Assembly: GCA_965153455.1 (NCBI GenBank)
Contig: OZ234493.1
Coordinates: forward strand, 14,684,213-14,748,212
Origin: Sphagnum compactum
Taxonomy: Eukaryota; Bryophyta; Sphagnopsida; Sphagnales
Direction of reading: 5' to 3'
DNA length: 64,000 nt
Below are positions 22,549 through 34,500 of this stretch, in pieces (position 1 is the first letter of the stretch; each line of letters opens with the position of its first letter). Below the pieces are notes generated by a model that had not been told where the DNA came from, did no database searches, and worked only from the letters and a program-made list of their open reading frames with translations. A program made the position numbers and the translations under genes.

Positions 22549-25180
22549 TCGATCTCCTTCATCTAATCACCGTTTCCTATTACCGAATTGTTAATTTCCC
22601 TTGTTCATTTTGATCTAGCATCACAAACTTATAATATCACAAAATTTCAATAGAATTATTGTGAAAATCATAAAACAATATGTCCATGTAACATTTTTGA
22701 GCTTCAAAGTGTAAAAATGACACAAAAATATACATATTACTTTTATATAAATGATATGTCTTTTCTACTTGTGATGTTTTGATGTGAAATAAATATGATT
22801 TACATTTTAACTAAATCCATGCAATTTATCATGATGTAATTTGGATAAAACTATGAGCTTTCTATGTATTAAACATGAACATTCACATATGTCATTCAAA
22901 AACAATATCTTATCTATTTGAATATTTAAGATATTGAATATGTACAAATATCATTCATATTGACCACATCATGGAATTTGAGCAATTTTGGTATGAACTT
23001 ATGAAACTTGGTAAGTTTGTGATGAAGGCATATCATTCATTATCAATCTAACTGTTGTAGTTATTTGGTGTAGTGTTTTGTCCATGTTCCATATTTAAGA
23101 ATGAATTGTTGCCCATCATCATGTACATTTGGTTGCTTCACCTTGTGAAATTTTCGTTGATAAACTTCTTTTTCAAGGCGGCACAAAATATTGGTTCCAA
23201 TTCATAAAAACCTCAAATCGCACAAATGGCCAAACAACTTTAAAAAGCCTCTTTATAATTAAGTTTATTTCAATTTCTAAACCCTTGGAATGAGTTGTTC
23301 GTGGGTGAAAGCAAGGTAAAGTAGATGATTCACTACTTTGTGTCAAAAAAAATTACCAATAACCATAAAAAAACTTTGATATATTAAAAATAGAAATATA
23401 GAATGACTAATATGATGATAATTTCATTTTATGATTGTGATGTTGAAAAATCCCATTTTGAAAATAGATTTAAGTAGATTTTTTTAAATGCATTTACTTG
23501 CACAAGATTTTCAATCTTACAAAATGAGTTACAAGTAAATGAAATATTGATTTAAAAAAGAATTCAAGCTAATGAAAACTTGAAAGACATTTATGTAAAT
23601 TATGCATGTCGTAATCATAATATTTCAAAATTTCAATGTGAAGTAGGTTTGAACACCATATTGACAAATCATTTTTAAAATTACTTTTAATCTACTTTTA
23701 TTATACCAAAATTGTTCAAATTTTGTAACTTACCATAAATAAAAACCATTATTGAAAATTCCTATTTTACTACTTTGAATGGTGAACATTAATGTTGTCT
23801 TTGAATTTCTTGCAATGCTTTTGGCATATGCATCATGAACTCCTATAACGTGGATTTAAGGCTCAATTGGCTACTTTTGTGAATTGTTTAATTCTATTGC
23901 GTTGCAAACAATTTTGTATCTTGTCTATTATCATTCATAAGAGTGCCTACAAATCACTAGATATTACTAAAGACATTTACTACTTTTTGGACATAGGACT
24001 TTGTTTTTGTTATTTTCCAAATACATAATTTACATGGAATAAATTTAAGTGCAAAATATTGGATGATTCAAATTATGTTAATTTTCATGGTGGTGATGAT
24101 TTTTCACATGCATATGCAATTATGCATCAATATTTTGGTAAAAAACTAGAAATGTAGAAAATGAATACATAAGTTTTTATAGACGACTTGACATGTTTTC
24201 TTGGATGATATATTTCCTAACACATGTTGTCAATACTTGGGGCCACAAATTTTAAGCCTAGTGAATACAAAAAATTAACCAAATGGCAAAAGAAAGGAAT
24301 CATTTTCCTTGAAGCCTTTTCAAAATGGATTTTATAGCCTTCAAAATTCTTGTATCATAAATGTATGCATTATTTATTCATGAAAGAAAATTGAAATCAA
24401 TTGTATTATTTAATGCATTCCTTTTCATTCATTTAAAATGAAAATTGTAATCAAAACAAAGATTCAAATTATTTAAAGTGAATAAAAAATACATTTATAT
24501 TGCATTCAATTTATTCTTGATTTTTTAATATTAAATTAACATGACATCATTTTAGTTATAGGCATAAAGTAATAAATGTAATAAAAATCTAAAATGGTCT
24601 TTTGTAGTTTTTTTTTATTAGACCGTCCTTTTTAATACCCTAATTGTGAATGTCCCCTACTATGGTTTTATGACGATGTGCAAAGCTAGGGATTGGTGTG
24701 ATGTGTTTTTGTTTTCTTTTGTGTGGATGGGAGGAATGCTAGTGATGCTAGTGCGCAATTTTGGTTATAAAAGGTGTTGCACTTCTTAAACTATACACAT
24801 TGGTTTTATCTCTATTTTTCTTTTTTGGTTGTTTTGTTGTTCTTGAGCAAATATGTTGCTAAATAAGGGAACATTGCCCAAGGTTTAGTATTTAGTGGCT
24901 TTGTTAAATTTTTTCCTTTTGATTTTCACTCATGTAAGAGTAAGTAGACAAAATGTTAATCACTATAAGAATTGTAGGGACATTTGATGGAGAGGATGAA
25001 AGGCTCTAGGGGATTGATAAGTTGGTCTGATTATGGTTTGTTTTACCTAGGTTCATTATACTTGGGTTGTGTTTGGGACCTATGTGCATGATAGGGTTAA
25101 ACCAAGTCTTTGCCAATGGATTGCACCATCAAAGATGTTCAATTTTTGTCAAGTTTTTAATTTCCCACGTTTATTTCACA
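22549..25180. other. AT-rich intergenic DNA
   Basis: No gene, boundary or repeat was supported. A CACTATAAGAATTGTAGGGAC word at 24961 resembles a CACTA terminus but no partner end was found. Confidence 0.5.
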
Positions 25181-25181
25181 T

Positions 25182-25803
25182 CTCTAAACATAGTGGCTAA
25201 ATTTAAGTGATGATTAATGGCTAAACCTAATGGCTAAATCAAGTGGCTAAATATAATGGCTAAACCTAGGCAACAATTAATGACTAAATCTAGGCAAGAA
25301 CTAGTCACTAAACCTAATGGCTAAATCAAATGATTAAATTTAGTGGCTAAACTTAGGGGGTTTAATCTAATGGTTTAATATAGTGCCTAAATGTAGTGCA
25401 TAAATTTAGTTGATAAACCTAATGGCTAAATTTCATAACCAAACTTTGGTTAAACTTAGTGGCTAAATCTAAATCTAATGGCTAAAATTAATGGCTTAAT
25501 CTAGTGGATTTAAACATAATGATTAAAAGTTGGTTAAACCCAGTGGCTAAATCTAATGGTTAAACATAATGGTTTAAATTAATGTATGTTTAGTAAACAT
25601 AGTGGTTAAACCTAAGTTAAACCTAGTGGTTAAACTTAGGCTAAACCTAGTGACAAAATTTAATGGTTCAACTTATGTTAAATTTAGTGCCAAACCTAGT
25701 GGCTAAACATAGTGGCTACATTTAATGCCTAAACATAATGGCTAAAATTTGGTTAAACTTTGGGTAAACCTAGTGGCTACATACACCTAATGGTTAAACT
25801 TAG
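25182..25803 (+). repeat. GGCTAAA minisatellite-like array
   Basis: About 620 bases of a short degenerate unit of the form (A/G)TGGCTAAACCTA or (A/G)TGGCTAAATCTA, repeated dozens of times. Variants include GGTTAAAC and GACTAAAT. The array grades into a TAGGTAGGT-rich stretch (25800-25880). Confidence 0.8.
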
Positions 25804-25917
25804 GTAGGTAAGTGAGTGGATAATAGGTATGTAGGTAGTTAGCTAGATAAATAGGTGGGTGAGTAGGTAATAGGTAAATATATAAGGTAATAAACTATGT
25901 TGCATTTTATTAAAGAT

Positions 25918-26012
25918 CATTGGCCATTTTCATTGAATATTTCATTTGATTCAAAACCATTAACCACTTTGGTCAAATGTTTCATTTGACTAAAGGCCAT
26001 TGACCGTTTGGA
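25918..26012 (+). repeat. 40-bp tandem repeat, about 2.4 copies
   Basis: CATTGGCCA, CATTAACCA and CATTGACCG recur at 25918, 25958 and 25998, exactly 40 bases apart. A shared TTTCATTTGA follows in the two complete units. Confidence 0.75.
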
Positions 26013-26196
26013 CTAAGGTTGTACAACTTGATTATATGGAATTAGTTAAATAAATCAATATAATCAAGTTGATGCATCAAAAAATACATGTGTCATTCAA
26101 GCCCTTAACCTTTAATCAAAATGTACATGTCCATTAGTAAAAAATGAAAAATTAGTCAACTTGAACCTTTTAAAAAACTATGATTTGTAATAATGA

Positions 26197-28848
26197 CATT
26201 ACGCAAAAATGTGGCAAATATGATTACAAATATGACCACATTTGTAGTTGTAAAGGAAATTTACAACTACCATGACTATAGTGCATATGGACTCGTCACA
26301 AAGGCCATTAGTTGTATTTTTGGTCATAGTCAAAAATGCCATAATCATTAGTCATAGTCGGCCTGTGTCTTTTATGACTACAAAATTATTTATATATATA
26401 TATATAGATTTCAACGAAATATTTTTATTTTAAATTATTTTATTATATAACTATAAAATAATGATAAGCAAGAAATTTTTAATTTTGAATTATTTAATCC
26501 TAATTAATTAATATTAATGATTTGATTAAAATGATATTCTATTAATTATTCCATAGTACATGATTTAATTTAAATTACTTTCATATTAATTATTGAATTA
26601 AATTATTTTATATTTATTATGTAATCCAAAATATTTTATTATTTTAAAAAAAATTGAAAGTTTCAAAAAGATTCGACCTTATCTACCTAGGTAGGTAGGA
26701 AATTAACACCTATTTATGTAAGTAGGCAAATAAATAGGAAAAGGAAAATGTAGATGGAATGTATAGCCAAAAAAAAATTCATGTACTTTGCAATTTTCCA
26801 TTTATTGGGTCAAGAATTTTTTTCACTCAACCCAAAACTGGCATACACATTTGAATGTGATAAGTTTATATAGCTTATGAGATGAGGTTCAAAAACAAAC
26901 GATATGGGTTAAACCTTTTACTTGTACTTTAGTTTTAAATTAAAATGCAATTGAACCATTTCCAAAAGCCAACTTCAATTAGTAATACTTTTATTATATT
27001 ATGTCCAAATGAAACAATTTAAACATCATTTTAAACGGTTTTCCAAGTTTTACATTAAAAACTTATGTAAATTATTTTAAAATGAAAAAAAATTCATGTA
27101 AATCTTGCATTTCAACAACAATGTCTTGAAGACGTTTTCTTTTTTTAATCATCATTATCTTTCTCATACTTTGGAAATGAAATAAAATATATGAATTTTT
27201 TTGTACTACACAATACTTTTAATCATGAAATTTCATATGAATAGTTCATAAAATATGATGTATCAACATATAATAATGTTATTTTCAAAGCCATGGAATG
27301 TTACATAGTGTATATAGGAAATACAATACATTTAAATATGGTATATATAATACATACATGTTAATTTTAGTATTATAATATGAGTTTGATTATATAACTA
27401 TAAAATATTAATTAATTTGAATATATGAATATTTAAAGAAATGAAGATTTTATTATAAATTTTAAATAAATTTTATATTGTATATCAATGATCTTATATG
27501 AAAAAAATATTGGATCCAAAATAATAATAATAATAATATGTATACATATGATATATGAAATACTATTTATCATATATTTTTATGTCAAGAAATGTTGGAT
27601 TTTGTTTTTGTTTTGCAGTGAACATCTTTTAGCTTTTTATTTAAGAAATGCAAAGAATAAAAATTGACTTATTTCTCAGAATTAAAATAAAATTTACATT
27701 TAAATTATATATAATTTATCATTTTTCACTATAATTAATTATTTAATATAATCCGAGAGTATAATATAATATGTTACAAAAATATTTTAATTATATATAT
27801 GGAATTTCTAAATTTAATGTTAATGAATTTTGTAATGAAATATATTATATTTAATTGAAATAGAATTATATTAAATAATTTTAATATTTAAATAGTACTT
27901 TAACTTACATGATTAATAAAATATGCTAGTTGTTAGTAAAAAATATTAAACTTAAAATAGTATTAAGATTATTTTAAAGTAATTAAATGATTTTTAATGT
28001 AAATTTTAACTTGATGTAATTTACAATTAGAGATAATAAGAATTATAATTAATTTAGAACTTAATCATTACATGTTTTAAATAATATTTTAAATGATTTC
28101 ATTGTGATGTTTGATTTTAAAACACAAAATGTCAACTATTAAAAAAAATTTGAATAGGAACATTGGAAATATGAATATATTTTGGTCATATAGTACATTA
28201 ATATTTAGATTAAATATCAAGAAAAAACTAAATGAAATCATGAAATTAATTTTAGATGATCATAGGTAATTAGACATGTAATATAAATGAATAGAATTGT
28301 AGATAAATAGTTACTTAAATAGTTACTTAAATGTAGGTAAGTTATTTACTTACATAATTAAGCTATAAAAAGATAGCTACATTTTAAGTTACTTACTTAC
28401 ATAACTTTGCTATATTTTTATAACCTAATTACTACCTTACATTACATATTTAGTTCACAAATTAGTTACTTAAGCTAACCTAAATATATATACCTTGATT
28501 TTTAAAGCAATGAATGTTTAAAAAATATTTTAATTATAAACCTAGTTTGCATATAATGGAAAAAGGTGTTTAGAAGTTTAAAGCACTAAAATTTTAATAT
28601 TTAATATTGTACATATTCATTACATACATAGATAATATTTTTGATTCATAATCAAGGTGACTATAGTGGCTAGTTATAGTCACAACATACTAAATTGCAT
28701 GACTATAGTCGATAACTTAGTAATGTAGTCATATTTTTGGTAGAAAAGTTTGATAGTCATAAAAGACATGTTTTATATGACTATATGACTAGGGTGAGGA
28801 CATACTCACAAAATGTCTTAGTCATGGATTCCACATTTTGACATAGTG
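26197..28848. mobile_element. CACTA-type DNA transposon, older, 2652 bp
   Basis: The 5' end reads CATTACGCAAAAATGTGG. The inverse of the 3' end reads CACTATGTCAAAATGTGG, with 14 of 18 matches. TGA flanks both sides (26194-26196 and 28849-28851). Subterminal GACTATAGT, TAGTCATAGTC and CATGACTA words are abundant at both ends in both orientations. The interior is AT-rich, with TAGGTAGG (26680-26720) and CTTACTTACAT/AGTTACTTA words (28310-28480). No coding frame. The mutated 5' CACTA indicates age. Confidence 0.8.
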
Positions 28849-28851
28849 TGA

Positions 28852-29885
28852 ATAAAGGGGTCAAACTTGACATTCAATTGGAACATTTGATATGGCATTG
28901 GAAAGGTTTTTTCATGAATTATAATGTTTCCCTTTTTTTTTCTTCAATTAATGTCCATAGGTGAGAAAATTGCAAAATATAAAGATTGCAAAATTCATAA
29001 AATGGAATATAAAAAAAATTCAAGAATCTCAAGGTTCTTTTGCCATTTCAATGTAATCATAATTTTGCCAATCATAGAGTATATTATCTAGGGAGGAAAA
29101 CGGTGACTCCTGTCAAGTCTAAGCTATGATGAGTTCTATGAATGTTTATTGTAATTTTTTCCATGCACCATTTTGTCTTCAATTTGCACTAATTACCCTC
29201 TTTGTTGGTTTGTATAAATTGCCATCATCTTGAATTCTCATTTGTGAGTTTTTCCTATCCCGGCTTGGAGATTTCACACCTTTTTTATTGATGGGAATTA
29301 AGGAATATGCCTTAGGTTTGCATTTCGTTGCAAAATAAAAAATGTGCAAATTCTTTGTTAGCACATTCAAGCTAAAACAAGCCAATTGACATGTAACCAC
29401 TACTTAGGTTTACATGATTAAATCCATGTATATATTTCAAATCTCATGAATGTTTAACGAATTTATAAAAGAATGTTTTAATAAATCAACGTAACATTTG
29501 ATTAAATTTGAAAGTAATTTAATGAATACAAAATACACAAAATCACTTTTTAAGCATTGGAAAAATAGTTCGACCAATCTCAAGTTGCCATATCAACTCA
29601 TCAAGATTTAAAATGACTTAAAAATAAAGTTTCGAAAGGTGTTGGTTTGAATCTACTCTGACCTTTAATGAATCACTTAACAAACCTAAGAATGTGTAAC
29701 AAAAGTTGCGAATTTAAATGCATGGAATAACAAGATCATTTACTCAACATGAGCAAGGTTTTACAACATTATTGTTCAATCATCCATGTTATCCTTCTAT
29801 TCTATAACATATGATCTTGATGAACTACTTACTTCATCAACTATTGCAAAGATTAAATATATGACATGTTGGATTATACTTTTGA
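28852..29885. other. Intergenic, nothing recognised
   Basis: AT-rich with short random frames. No repeat boundary seen. Confidence 0.5.
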
Positions 29886-29889
29886 TTTG

Positions 29890-29982
29890 TTTGTCAAGCA
29901 CTCCACTGGGTTTGAACCCAGGACCTTTGTTAATCTGGAGGTCCCAGGATGGGCTATACCAGTGAGCCATCACCCCTGGGAT
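29890..29982 (-). mobile_element. tRNA-derived SINE, copy 1
   Basis: On the minus strand the segment runs CCCAGGGGTGATGG, then TGGCTCACTGGTATAGC, which fits an RNA polymerase III A box (29969-29953). About 35 bases on is GGTTCAAACCC, which fits a B box (29918-29908), followed by AGTGGAGTGC. The layout matches a tRNA-derived SINE head. No acceptor stem or anticodon arm can be closed, so it is not a tRNA gene. The 3' end and target duplication were not resolved. Confidence 0.7.
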
Positions 29983-31560
29983 TTTAGCCCATAACTTCGG
30001 ACTCGCCCTTCTACTCTTGCAAGTTTTCATTGAGTTCTCCGGCAGAAATCTTCCAAAACTTTCCCTTCGGGCAGACTCAGAAATTTTCGTTATGGGAAGG
30101 CAAAGTGGTCAGTTTATGTGGGGGATGGGCAATTAGAAATTATTGTTGACAGCCCGAAGGCATCTAGGGCACGGTCATAGGTCCTTAAGAAATAGACAAC
30201 GCTGATGTCAGCTATGCTATGAGGAGGGCTCTGACGCCACTGCTTGCAGAGATTAGCAACTCAGTGTGACAACATCATGTTGGGAGTTGAGGAAATATCA
30301 TCAGCTCAAGGAAACCGGATCGTCAGCTCATTCATACTTGATTCAACCTTTTGCTCACTGACCATGATTTTATTTCAATTTTGAGTGGAGTTTCTGATTG
30401 CTTCCAGTCTTTTGAAATTTGGGCCCAAGACTGAGAAACCAATGGGTCATCAAACCAAAGTTCAAACAACAAAATCATGCTCTCCTCCTCACCTACTTAC
30501 TTACCCACCTACCTAAAACCTACCTTAAGTACGAAGCCTTGATGGGTAGTAATGACAGTTGACTGCTTTAGTGTGGGGTGTGTGCCATGTTTGGTTACAA
30601 ATTCCTCTGACACAAAAGTGAAAACCGCATTATTCTTGATCACCTTAACTACCCGTGGAGAGAGGAAATGGCACAGGAATCATGCTGATATATGCCAATC
30701 TAAAAAGCTCAGAAATCCATGGCCAGGCTCCAGTTTTTTAAGCAGCTGCCAAATTGCCAATCAGTTCATGATTTCAGCTGACCTACTCTTTCCATAAAGC
30801 TATATTTTTAGCATAGACTTTTTGTTGTTCCAACAAGGCCTCTTATTGGGTGCTAAGTGCCAGTGGGGTATTTTTTTAAACAGGCAAATTTTCGCCAAAG
30901 ACCGAAATAAAACGAAAATGTTGAAAATGTAGTGACTTTTTATAGCATTTATAGCCATATTTGGTTAAATCTTCTGCAGATGATGGCCACTTTGCAGGGC
31001 GTCCCTTTAGATTCATCACCAACAGTGTTTTTTTTGTAGAGAAAAGGAAAATTCAACTGAAATATTCATTAATGGCTTTATGGAAGATTAAAAATGTGGG
31101 CTTCATATCTGGTTTATAGCCAAATTTAGCTAGATCTTCTTCCCAAGGATGGTCGCTACTTTTTCTACATCTTACTCATCTAGGATCGCCACTTAGTCTG
31201 CATTAAATTTTTTTGAAACAAACACTGATTGCGAAATTCATAAAAACCACACTGGTAGTAGCATGGTGTGGAATAATTAGAGAGAGGAATCGACATTTGT
31301 GTCCCGAATGAGTGGGATTTAAGACACACCCATCATGCGCACTAATTCAGACTTGGATGCTGTCTAGATGTTTCTAATGCTGGAGCCAGGATCTGACCGC
31401 TATAAAATATTCTTTCACAGCTTTTGGCAGCTTGTGAATCCCCTCATCACTTCAATAAAAGCCATGTAATAAAACTGTAGTAATGGGCAGTGGCCGAATT
31501 CAGACTTCTGACAGAGAATTGAATGAAAGCTTTCAAATTCTAACTAGGCCTATTCCAATG
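29983..31560. other. Intergenic stretch of more balanced composition
   Basis: GC-richer than its neighbours and free of long A/T runs until about 30900. An internal repeat appears near 30950 and 31117: TATAGCCATATTTGGTTAAAT and TATAGCCAAATTTAGCTAGAT, each followed by a CTTC...GATGG segment. A CCTACC-rich patch lies at 30490-30530. No gene could be supported. Possibly an eroded retroelement. Confidence 0.4.
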
Positions 31561-34500
31561 CTGTTCAAAATTTGCCAAATTCAGGGAAGTAATATGTGTA
31601 TGCTGACCCCCCTCAACCCACCCCGCAAATTCCTATACGTATGCAATTTCTAAAGAAATCATTTGAGCATAATCTTCATTGGAATCCCCATAGTAAAACC
31701 CACTTCACTTTTCACGCACACAATCAATTGACAGCCCTTAAAGATGATGAGCTCTATCATGATGCACGACCTCAGATTTTATGAAACGTTGAACTTTCTT
31801 TCACTCATTATAGTCTTTGGTGTATGCTTATGCCACTTTTCATACATGTTACAAAAGCATACCCAGGCCACTGGCTATAAGGTCGGTGCTCTTCAACCTG
31901 CCACAAGTCACTTCAATGATAGTTCGTAATCTGTTGAAAAAATTATGTGTCCATAATCTTTCAGGGTAGAAGATTTGTATTGTATTACATAAAGGATTCT
32001 CATGTTTTTTTCTCACATTTTCATGATGTTCCAATGTTCCAATGACATTCTCACTATGCTCACATGACATTACCATGTTGTTTCCTTTTCATTCCCATAG
32101 TTGTTGGGTGGTGTATCATCAAATCATTTGCCAAAGATGTTAATGTAATGGAATGGATGCCACCGCTCTCGCCCTACCTAACTTGCCAAGTGTAACTTAC
32201 CCAACATAATGGGCAATCACTTGCTCGTTCCATACTACATAATGGAAAGATGTATGCACATTTGCAACATTTGAGTTTTGTGATATTGTGACCTAAAATT
32301 ACTTCTTTTTCAAAAATTGCAAGGGGATGTGGATGAATGCATGGAGGATAGGGTTGAGAAATTGGGGCACACTATTGGAAAAAGAAGGGGAAAACTTTTG
32401 GAGATGAAGACACGAGACTACAAGAAAGGAGTCGATGATGAAGTTGTCTATTGTTAATAATGAATGCAAATGAAATTAACCAATCATTGTCAAACTATGA
32501 TGCTTCATGCAAAGGAGCATTGCTATTTCAAATATCTTGTAATGAAGTCATGTTCAAATCTATATGCATGTTGGAGCAAAGGCAATGAAATCTACACCAA
32601 AAATTTATGTTGTGTTTTTTATTTGCTTTCTTATTTTGTGGTGGAATGTGTAGTTGCATGTTTTTCTTCTTTGTTCTCTTTTATGATGTGACAAATGAGG
32701 AGGATAGGATGTTGTTAGTAAGCTATGGAGGTGATCCTATTCCTTATCTATGAATGTGTGGTGGTGGAGTGTGAGGCTTTGGAATAAGAAGGTTGCATTT
32801 CAAGCGAGATTTCTTTGTGTGTGATGATTGTAGGGTGTTTTCAAGTGATGATGTACACAAAAATCTAACACAAAGTGGCAATTTTTAGTACTTGTAACAT
32901 TTTTATGCATCATATTGGATTTGAAAAAAAAATTGATGAAAATTTGTAATAAATGATGGTTTATATCTAAACCTATCAATATGTTGTGCAATAAGTACAC
33001 ATATTAAGGATCTACTTGTCCAACAAAATATATCTTTACTTTGTAGAACTTTGAAGCATCGCTTCAATTATAACAAAAGGATTAAAAGGGACTAGTTCTC
33101 ATGTGATTTTTTTGAAAAAATATTGCACATCTAAATTTATGAACATTAGGAACAATATCCCACATTAAAGTTTTCAATTTGTCTTGAAATCTTGCAGTTC
33201 ATATTAAAATGTTCATTAACACATTATGTTCTGATAATCTTGTTGATTATGATCTTTTTATGTTGTGAAATATTCTTCCATTAAAAATGTACATGGCCTA
33301 AGTTATTTTTTAACCATTTGACAAAAATAAAACAAAGTTCCAAAATTAATAAAAATGGCAAACTCTTGTCAAATATGGGTATTTAAAAACCGTTATAACA
33401 TTATTATTATATATTTACATAAAGGAATGAATCTGAATAAATTGCATATTTATGGATTTCATGAGTTATTTTAGCTTTGAAGCCAAAATCATTTATATGT
33501 GATTTTTAGAATAATTCAAAGTGAATGAAATCTTACATGTTAATACTTTTGATATAATATGTAATCCCAATTTTTCTTGAAATTGGTTACATTATAGCTT
33601 GCAAGCATCATGTAGCTCATTCTTAATAAAGGAGTAGGAAACTTAAACTTTTATTACACCTTTTTTTACTTCCTTAACAAAGATGTAACAAAAATATAAA
33701 GAATAAATCGTGGAAGTATGGCATGCAAATGATGATATGTTACAGATTTTTGCATTATATGAGGAATTCAATTCTTGTGAAAATCATTGTTATTTATGGG
33801 ATCAAAGTTTTGAATGGAAAAAAAAATTGATTGACAATTTTTAAAAAAAAAGAATGTTTACCTTATGTTCACTAATAAAAAAATGTGGTGTAATTCACTA
33901 GCCTAAATCATTATATGGCCTTAAAATTATATCTGGGAAAAAATCAAAATGACCACCCTTTTTGCCAATCAAAATGACTGCATTAATCAAAATGAACATG
34001 TTCAAATCAACTTGTCCAAAATGATGGGCATAGTCTTTTCGACATTTATCCATTTTAAGTAGCTTTTGGTCAATTAGACCATAATTCTAATAATGTTTTA
34101 TGTGGGATGTGTTAGTTTGTGGATGAATTTATTGGGAATGAATAAACATTTTTTATCCCATTATGTTTATGTTTGTGAATATGTTTGGGTAGGTGCACAA
34201 ATGGGTGGACCAATTTGCCATAGATCCAAAATCCCTATTTACTCAAAATCTTGATTAGATTTTGGAAATTACAATTAGTTTACATTGATTTCCTCCATTT
34301 TTTTATGTCGTTAATGTCTAATCTAGAGTTTCTCTTTCTTTTAAACATATAAGCAAAAATACCATAAAACACCTTTTCCCCCAATATGATATTGACTTAT
34401 AAAAAGATGCTTTTAATTAGCCCAATCAAAAGTCCATAGGTATAATCCTAGAATTGAATTAATTTTTTTCTTTTACCCTTTGTTTCTTTATTATGATGTC

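Noticed and set aside
24961-24985. CACTATAAGAATTG as a CACTA 5' end
   Set aside because: No inverted partner or target duplication was found downstream.
29890-29982. Possible tRNA gene
   Set aside because: A- and B-box-like sequences are present but no acceptor stem or anticodon arm closes, and a second diverged copy exists. A SINE fits better.
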